This document shows, piece after piece, positions 6,636 through 9,993 of a stretch of DNA of 9,993 bases. The stretch comes from an uncultured Planctomycetaceae bacterium (GTDB taxonomy: Bacteria > Planctomycetota > Planctomycetia > Planctomycetales > Planctomycetaceae), in the NCBI GenBank assembly GCA_937975745.1, contig CALJUK010000889.1:1-9993 (forward strand). The letters run 5' to 3'. Numbering within the stretch: the stretch's first letter is position 1; each line of letters begins with the position of its first letter. A program made the translations under genes and the position numbers. The notes beneath the pieces were generated by a model. The model saw only the letters and a list, made by a program, of their open reading frames with translations, was not told the DNA's origin and searched no databases.

Positions 6636-7403
6636 ATGTCGCAATTTCCCCCGCACCAGCCACCTCCGCCCCCCATGATGTACCAGTCGGCTGGTTGCCT
6701 GGTGCTGGCCTTGTTGTTGCTGACCGGTTGCCTGTTGCCCCTCATCTTTGTCGATCTGGCACAGACGGCACTGGTGAATCTGCATCTCTCGCCAACGGCC
6801 GCAATCCTGGTTCTGATGGGAATGATTCTTGGTTCGGTCATCAATATTCCCATCAGCCGGTTTCCGACCGATCGCGAGGTCGTCGTCCCCGTCTTTCCCT
6901 CACCGACCGGTACGCCCGTTTTCCCTCAGTACACGCGATTGCGACACGAAGGTGTTATTGCGGTCAACTTGGGGGGCTGTGTAATTCCGGTGCTGCTGGC
7001 CGTTCGCCTGAGTCGGCATATTGTCGAAGCAGGAAGCGTGGCAATCGTCGCAACCTGTCTGGGGGTGATCGTCAACTCGCTGCTCTGCTACCGCGTGGCG
7101 AAGACCATTCCCGGGCTGGGTATTGCAATTCCGTTGTTTGTGCCGGCTTCAGTTGCCCTCGTGACGGCGTGGATTGGGCTTCCGTTGATTGCGGGACTGC
7201 TGGGTGCCGCGGTCCCAATTGACGGCAGCGAATTTCGCGCTCCCGCGGCGTTTATCGTCGGGATTTCGGGGCCACTGATCGGGGCCGACTTGATGCATTG
7301 GCCTGACTTCAAGAAAGCCGGCATCGGTTTTGCCAGTATCGGTGGAGCCGGAACCTGGGACGGAATCGTCCTGTCCGGACTGCTGGCGGCATTGCTGGCG
7401 TGA
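6636..7403 (+). CDS. DUF1614 family integral membrane protein
   Basis: This 255-residue polytopic membrane protein belongs, from its motifs, to the uncharacterised DUF1614 family, found in bacteria and archaea. Visible family blocks are the GSVINIPI stretch (66-73), NLGGCVIPVLL (111-121), GPLIGADL (212-219) and the near C-terminal SIGGAGTWDGI (234-244). Hydrophobic segments lie around 17-38, 53-72, 107-124, 133-150, 160-193 (probably two), 204-220 and 243-255. The N-terminus begins with a proline-rich stretch (five P in a row at 9-13) before the first helix. No function is established. The start at 6636 has only AAGG about 10 bases upstream; ATGs at 6675 and 6678 are alternatives without a ribosome binding site. 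It is divergent from aroC, convergent with the histone-like gene, and stands alone on its strand. A strong hairpin follows 21 bases after the stop. Confidence 0.82.
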   Translation: MSQFPPHQPPPPPMMYQSAGCLVLALLLLTGCLLPLIFVDLAQTALVNLHLSPTAAILVLMGMILGSVINIPISRFPTDREVVVPVFPSPTGTPVFPQYTRLRHEGVIAVNLGGCVIPVLLAVRLSRHIVEAGSVAIVATCLGVIVNSLLCYRVAKTIPGLGIAIPLFVPASVALVTAWIGLPLIAGLLGAAVPIDGSEFRAPAAFIVGISGPLIGADLMHWPDFKKAGIGFASIGGAGTWDGIVLSGLLAALLA

Positions 7404-7423
7404 AGAGCGGTCGGCGCGCAATC

Positions 7424-7458
7424 AAACAGGCCGGATACAAGAAGTACCCGGCCTGTTT
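7424..7458. terminator. Bidirectional hairpin terminator between convergent genes
   Basis: AAACAGGCCGG (7424-7434) and CCGGCCTGTTT (7448-7458) form a perfect 11-bp stem; after one mismatch three more pairs (TAC/GTA) close a 5-base AAGAA loop. The A-rich and T-rich arm ends give a short TTT tract in both directions, TTTCG on the plus strand and TTTGATT on the minus strand. It lies 21 bases past the DUF1614 stop and 65 bases past the histone-like stop, so it can serve both genes. Confidence 0.75.
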
Positions 7459-7491
7459 CGCGATGTATCGAGTTGTCGGGGAATTTCCCGA

Positions 7492-7506
7492 GAGAAGCGT
7501 CTTCTC
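7492..7506 (-). repeat. Small hairpin downstream of the histone-like gene
   Basis: GAGAAG (7492-7497), loop CGT, CTTCTC (7501-7506) form a perfect 6-bp stem 17 bases after the histone-like stop codon on the minus strand. It has no T tract on either side, so it is more likely a 3'-end stabilising structure than the terminator, which is at 7424-7458. Confidence 0.3.
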
Positions 7507-7522
7507 AGTAAAAGAGAGACAC

Positions 7523-7807
7523 TTAGGCTTTCTTCGCAGCGCCGGCCTTGGCCTTCGGCGATTTGGTCGCCTTGGCTTTGGTGATCGACGGGGCTTTGGC
7601 AGCGCCCGTCTTGGCCTTGGTCGACTTGGTGGCCTTCGCAGCGCCTGCCTTAGCCTTGGTCGACTTGGTGGCCTTCGGAGCGGCGGTTTTGGCCGTGGTT
7701 GCCTTGGCCGCGGGCTTCGCCGCACCAGCCTTTGCCTTGGTCGACTTTGCAGCCGGCTTCGCGGTATTGGCCTTGGCAGCACCCTTCGCGGTCGTTTTCG
7801 TCGCCAT
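7523..7807 (-). CDS. Histone H1-like lysine/alanine-rich DNA-binding protein
   Basis: The 94-residue protein is almost wholly K, A, T, G, S and P: 26 lysines (28%), no arginine, no acidic residue and no aromatic residue. This is the composition of the C-terminal tail of eukaryotic histone H1 and of bacterial H1-like proteins such as Chlamydia Hc1/Hc2, which bind and compact DNA. Four near-identical copies of K-S-[TP]-K-A-K-[AT]-G-A-A-K occur at 21-31, 48-58, 61-71 and 82-92, joined by K/A/T/P linkers. There is no folded domain. The ATG at 7807 is preceded by AAAGGAG ending 10 bases upstream. A strong promoter (7989-8017) implies a leader of about 175 bases. The repeats are prone to copy-number change, so length may vary between strains. 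High expression and a role in condensing the nucleoid are inference. Confidence 0.87.
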   Translation of the reverse strand: MATKTTAKGAAKANTAKPAAKSTKAKAGAAKPAAKATTAKTAAPKATKSTKAKAGAAKATKSTKAKTGAAKAPSITKAKATKSPKAKAGAAKKA

Positions 7808-7832
7808 GTCCTACATGCTCCTTTGAGCGATT

Positions 7833-7872
7833 GGGTACCGCTTCATGCGAGAGTTGCCGCCCCGTGGTACCC
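7833..7872 (-). promoter_or_regulatory. Inverted repeat in the histone-like gene leader
   Basis: GGGTACC (7833-7839) and GGTACCC (7866-7872) can pair over 7 bases around a 26-base loop in the predicted leader RNA, ending 25 bases before the start codon. Both arms contain the palindrome GGTACC, so they are also direct repeats. The hairpin could influence translation, but nothing here shows a known riboswitch. Confidence 0.3.
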
Positions 7873-7934
7873 GAGTTGGGGGCAGCCGCAAATGTTTGGT
7901 ATTCCAGAGAGCCCGAGTGGACTTTTCGCGGAGT

Positions 7935-7949
7935 ACCGATTGTTTCGGT
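7935..7949 (-). repeat. Short hairpin early in the histone-like gene leader
   Basis: ACCGA (7935-7939), a 5-base loop and TCGGT (7945-7949) form a perfect 5-bp stem about 35 bases inside the predicted leader. It is short enough to be chance, but it adds to the structure of an unusually long 5' untranslated region. Confidence 0.25.
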
Positions 7950-7988
7950 TATTCGCGTTATCAAACTTGCGTCAATTCTTACGGCGGT

Positions 7989-8017
7989 CTTATATTTTTT
8001 TCTGAGAATTCCGTCAA
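7989..8017 (-). promoter_or_regulatory. Sigma-70-type promoter of the histone-like gene
   Basis: On the minus strand TTGACG (8017-8012) and TATAAG (7994-7989) are separated by 17 bases that include a run of seven A residues. Each hexamer matches the consensus at 5 of 6 positions with ideal spacing. Transcription would start near 7982, leaving a leader of about 175 bases before the ATG at 7807. A second TTGACG on the same strand (7975-7970) has only a poor -10 partner (TAACCG, 18 bases away). Confidence 0.65.
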
Positions 8018-8094
8018 GCGGAAAATCAGCTCTACCAAGTGGTTGGCGAGACACGAAGTTCCCTAACTCGCAATTAATGATGAAGCGGTTGTGA

Positions 8095-8123
8095 ACCCAA
8101 GCTTCCGATGAGGCCTCTTGGGT
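8095..8123. repeat. 7-bp inverted repeat upstream of the aminotransferase gene
   Basis: ACCCAAG (8095-8101) and CTTGGGT (8117-8123) pair perfectly with a 15-base spacer that itself overlaps GAGGCCTC, a palindrome at 8110-8117. No T tract follows on either strand, so it is not a good intrinsic terminator. It lies upstream of the predicted plus-strand promoter and could be an operator or part of an unrecognised short transcript. Confidence 0.3.
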
Positions 8124-8205
8124 GTGATCAACGGAACCACAACTGCGGCAAAAAACGCGAGAAACGACCGCCGGAGACGGCCGGCCCAGGGAATTTCCGT
8201 CGGAC

Positions 8206-8234
8206 TTGACGGAATGGCAGGCCCGAAGAACAAT
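8206..8234 (+). promoter_or_regulatory. Candidate promoter of the aminotransferase gene
   Basis: TTGACG (8206-8211) is followed after 17 bases by AACAAT (8229-8234), matching consensus at 5 and 4 of 6 positions. Transcription would start near 8241, giving a leader of about 58 bases. The 11 bases CTTGACGGAAT (8205-8215) also occur, inverted, at the -35 of the histone-like promoter (8008-8018). Confidence 0.4.
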
Positions 8235-8298
8235 CTCCAACCGGCCCCGGCAGTCAGCCAGAAGTATCTCTCCGGATACGCACCTGAAGGAAGAAGTC

Positions 8299-9489
8299 AT
8301 GTTGTTGTCCGAAACCGTTCGCAAGTTGAAGCCATCCGCCACCATCGCAGCCGCCGCAAAAGCGAAGGCCTTAAAGGCGACAGGCGTGAACGTGCACGAG
8401 TTCACCTTGGGCGAACCGGACTTCACGACACCGGCTCATATTTGCGAGGCCGCCAAGGCAGCCATCGACGCCGGTCATACGCACTACACGCCGGCCAGCG
8501 GTATCCCGGCATTGAAACAGGCGATCTGCAGTGCCTACGAACGGGACAACGGTCTGAAGTATCAGCCCAGTCAGGTCGTCGTTTCCAACGGTGCCAAGCA
8601 TTCGATCCACAACGTACTGGCAGCCGTTTGCGGCCCCGGAGACGAAGTCATTATTCCGGCCCCCTATTGGGTCAGTTATAGCGCACTGGTCGAACTCACG
8701 GGCGCAACCAGTGTGATTGTCGACACGACCGAAGAGACGGGCTTCTGCCTGCAGCCGGAGCAACTGCGCGAAGCCATCACTCCGCGCACGAAAATGCTGC
8801 TGCTCAACAATCCCTGCAATCCAACCGGGGCCGCCTTCCCCGTCAGCACACTCGAACAATTGGCCAAGATTGCCGTCGAGAAGGATATCCTGGTCCTCTC
8901 CGACGAGATTTACGGGAAGCTGATCTACGCCGGGTCCGAGTTCCGCAGCTTTGCAACGTTCGGACCGGAAGTCGCCTCTCGCACAATTGTTGTGGACGGC
9001 GTCAGCAAGGCCTACGCGATGACGGGCTGGCGAATCGGCTGGACATTGTGCAGCGAAGAAATCACCAAGGCGATGAGTAACCTGCAAAGTCAGGAGACAT
9101 CCAACCCCAGTAGTATCAGCCAATACGCCGCGCTGGCAGCACTGACCGGAGACCAGACCTGCGTTAGCGAGATGCTGGCGAAGTTTTCCGAGCGGCGGGA
9201 ATACGTTCTCTCGCGGCTGGCGAAGCTCTCGGGGGTTTCGCTGGCAGAGCCGGGCGGTGCGTTCTACGCGTTTTTCAGCGTGGCCAATTACTTCGGCCGG
9301 GCACTCCCCTGTGGCCGAACGGTTTCCAACTCCGATGAATTCTGCGACGCCCTGCTCGACGAGGCGCACGTCGCCGTCGTGAGTGGCGATGCGTTCGGGG
9401 CACCGGGCTATCTGCGACTCTCCTTTGCAACCGACCTGGACACCCTGAAAGCCGGCCTGGATGCCCTACAAACGTTTCTGGGCGAATAA
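8299..9489 (+). CDS. Class I PLP-dependent aminotransferase, aspartate/prephenate type (1-beta)
   Basis: This 396-residue enzyme transfers an amino group between aspartate (or a related amino acid) and a 2-oxoacid, using pyridoxal phosphate in the cytoplasm. Family marks in order: TLGEPDFTTP (36-45), YTPASGIPALK (63-73), SNGAKHS (96-102), APYWVSY (121-127, W124 stacks on the cofactor), NNPCNPTGA (170-178), SDEIYGKLIY (201-210, D202 and Y205), the Schiff-base lysine in SKAYAMTGWRIG (236-247, K237), and R373 in YLRLSF for the substrate carboxylate. Subgroup 1-beta enzymes may use aspartate, prephenate or both, and these cannot be told apart here. Genes of this type are often named aspC or aatA. 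The ATG at 8299 is supported by AAGGA 7 bases upstream. It is probably monocistronic or leads into the small gene at 9660. Confidence 0.95.
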   Translation: MLLSETVRKLKPSATIAAAAKAKALKATGVNVHEFTLGEPDFTTPAHICEAAKAAIDAGHTHYTPASGIPALKQAICSAYERDNGLKYQPSQVVVSNGAKHSIHNVLAAVCGPGDEVIIPAPYWVSYSALVELTGATSVIVDTTEETGFCLQPEQLREAITPRTKMLLLNNPCNPTGAAFPVSTLEQLAKIAVEKDILVLSDEIYGKLIYAGSEFRSFATFGPEVASRTIVVDGVSKAYAMTGWRIGWTLCSEEITKAMSNLQSQETSNPSSISQYAALAALTGDQTCVSEMLAKFSERREYVLSRLAKLSGVSLAEPGGAFYAFFSVANYFGRALPCGRTVSNSDEFCDALLDEAHVAVVSGDAFGAPGYLRLSFATDLDTLKAGLDALQTFLGE

Positions 9490-9497
9490 TGCTGCTC

Positions 9498-9535
9498 TCA
9501 CCGCCGATTCGTGTCGTGGTTCGGTCAAGCGGTGA
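9498..9535 (+). repeat. Inverted repeat after the aminotransferase gene, weak terminator candidate
   Basis: TCACCGC (9498-9504) and GCGGTGA (9529-9535) can pair over 7 bases with a 24-base loop, starting 8 bases after the stop codon. There is no T tract after it, so intrinsic termination is doubtful. Confidence 0.25.
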
Positions 9536-9659
9536 AGCTCGTCGCTCGTAGGTTTCCATACGGCCGACATCGACAGCCACACGATACGTGGCCCGGAATC
9601 GTGCGACCCCCGGAATCGGGGACGGCTGTCGGTTTTCCATTGCGTTGGGATGTTTCGAG

Positions 9660-9860
9660 ATGGAACCATCGCGGCCTTCGCAACCAAGCCCGAAACCGTT
9701 CCTTGGACTGCACTTACAGTGCTGCAACGTCTACGTACGAATCTATCCGACAGCCGCGGGTGACGCCTACGCTGGCTTCTGCCCGCGATGTGCCGCGCAA
9801 GTCCGCGTGCCCATCGTCAAGGAGGGAGGCTCCCGGGATCGTTTCTTCCGCTCGACCTGA
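9660..9860 (+). CDS. Small hypothetical protein with CC...CxxC motif, probably zinc-binding
   Basis: The 66-residue protein has a disordered, P/S-rich N-terminus (1-13) and then a compact core: FLGLHLQCCNVYVRIY (14-29), a GDAYAG turn (34-39), CPRC (41-44) and VRVPI (48-52). C21, C22, C41 and C44 are placed like two halves of a small zinc ribbon. I recall very similar short proteins with the pattern CCxVYxRIY...G.CPxC in planctomycetes, with no known function; this is memory, not a search. The same frame extends upstream to an ATG at 9588, but the extra 24 residues look random. The start at 9660 has only a weak GGGA 9 bases upstream. It lies 170 bases after the aminotransferase stop on the same strand. 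Confidence 0.62.
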   Translation: MEPSRPSQPSPKPFLGLHLQCCNVYVRIYPTAAGDAYAGFCPRCAAQVRVPIVKEGGSRDRFFRST

Positions 9861-9993
9861 GATTCTCTGGCAGCATCACTCCCGCGGCCGCGCGACATGG
9901 ACTTCACCGGCACGTGACCGTTCGGCTCGTCCTGTTGCGTTTGTGTGGACTGGCTACTATCCCGCCCGAATTTGCTCGTACGTGCCGACGACG
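9861..9993. other. Right-edge sequence with no supportable feature
   Basis: A plus-strand frame stays open to the edge from about 9790, but it is the shifted shadow of the small gene ending at 9860 and has no start of its own. Minus-strand frames give no recognisable protein. A gene could begin just beyond the edge. Confidence 0.4.

Larger units (their letters stand above)
7808..8298. other. 491-bp divergent intergenic region
   Basis: This is the gap between the histone-like gene (minus) and the aminotransferase gene (plus). It holds a convincing minus-strand promoter at 7989-8017, a long leader with two inverted repeats (7833-7872 and 7935-7949), an unexplained 7-bp inverted repeat at 8095-8123, and a weaker plus-strand promoter at 8206-8234. 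Base composition is uneven, with an AT-rich block around 7961-8010. No tRNA or protein-coding frame in it is supportable. Confidence 0.7.

Noticed and set aside
7548..7760. Possible CRISPR or tandem DNA repeat from recurring GCCTTGGCC-like units
   Set aside because: The repetition is in codons for K-A-K-A-G-A-A-K units with irregular spacing (27, 13 and 21 residues) and no unique spacers, so it is an internal protein repeat.
7548..7826. Plus-strand frame of 92 codons, hydrophobic and alanine/valine rich
   Set aside because: It looks like a membrane protein only because it is the complement of lysine/alanine-rich histone-like codons. It has no start signal.
7650..8426. Minus-strand frame of 258 codons spanning the gap upstream of the histone-like gene
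   Set aside because: It begins antisense to the aminotransferase, crosses a strong promoter, and ends inside the histone-like gene in another frame. It has no recognisable domain.
8371..9369. Minus-strand open frame of 332 codons
   Set aside because: It is wholly antisense to the aminotransferase gene, which has every family motif. Long antisense frames are common at this GC content.

Overview
The window reads as ordinary chromosomal DNA of a member of the Planctomycetota. The pointers are an exported DUF1501 protein with the N-terminus typical of that phylum, a lysine/alanine-rich histone H1-like protein, a two-gene ABC exporter whose permease is fused to a CPBP protease, and a short CC...CxxC protein of a kind I remember from planctomycetes. 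Assignment to the phylum is an inference from gene content. There are no rRNA, tRNA, CRISPR, insertion sequence or phage genes that I can see.

Layout. (1) At 1-616, minus strand, lies the N-terminal part of a DUF1501 protein that runs off the left edge. (2) A divergent intergenic region with two perfect palindromes (712-723 and 734-751) separates it from a plus-strand pair that overlaps by one base: an ABC ATPase (868-1704) and a 738-residue NatB-type permease fused to an intact CPBP intramembrane protease (1704-3920). (3) A minus-strand directional cluster follows, in transcription order aroC (6458-5325), a YjbQ-family protein (5214-4789), a 61-residue cysteine-rich single-TM small protein (4670-4485) and a DksA/TraR-like protein with a broken zinc finger (4379-4023). 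It ends in an intrinsic terminator (3896-3934) embedded in the 3' end of the convergent permease gene. (4) A plus-strand DUF1614 membrane protein (6636-7403) converges on a minus-strand histone H1-like gene (7807-7523), with a strong two-way hairpin (7424-7458) between them. (5) A 490-bp divergent intergenic region holds a good promoter for the histone-like gene, a long leader, and a weaker promoter for the plus-strand class I aminotransferase (8299-9489). (6) A 66-residue CC...CxxC small protein (9660-9860) follows; the last 130 bases show no supportable gene.

How the genes fit together. The ATPase and permease form one exporter unit. AroC makes chorismate, and the aminotransferase further along is of the aspartate/prephenate type, so both may touch aromatic amino acid supply, but they are not in one operon. 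The rest look like housekeeping or chromatin and regulatory functions. I did not find a clear novel multi-gene system. The items most worth a second look are the exporter-protease fusion, the cysteine-rich small membrane protein beside the degenerate DksA-like gene, the probable leaderless aroC promoter, the palindromes at 712-751, and the long leader of the histone-like gene.
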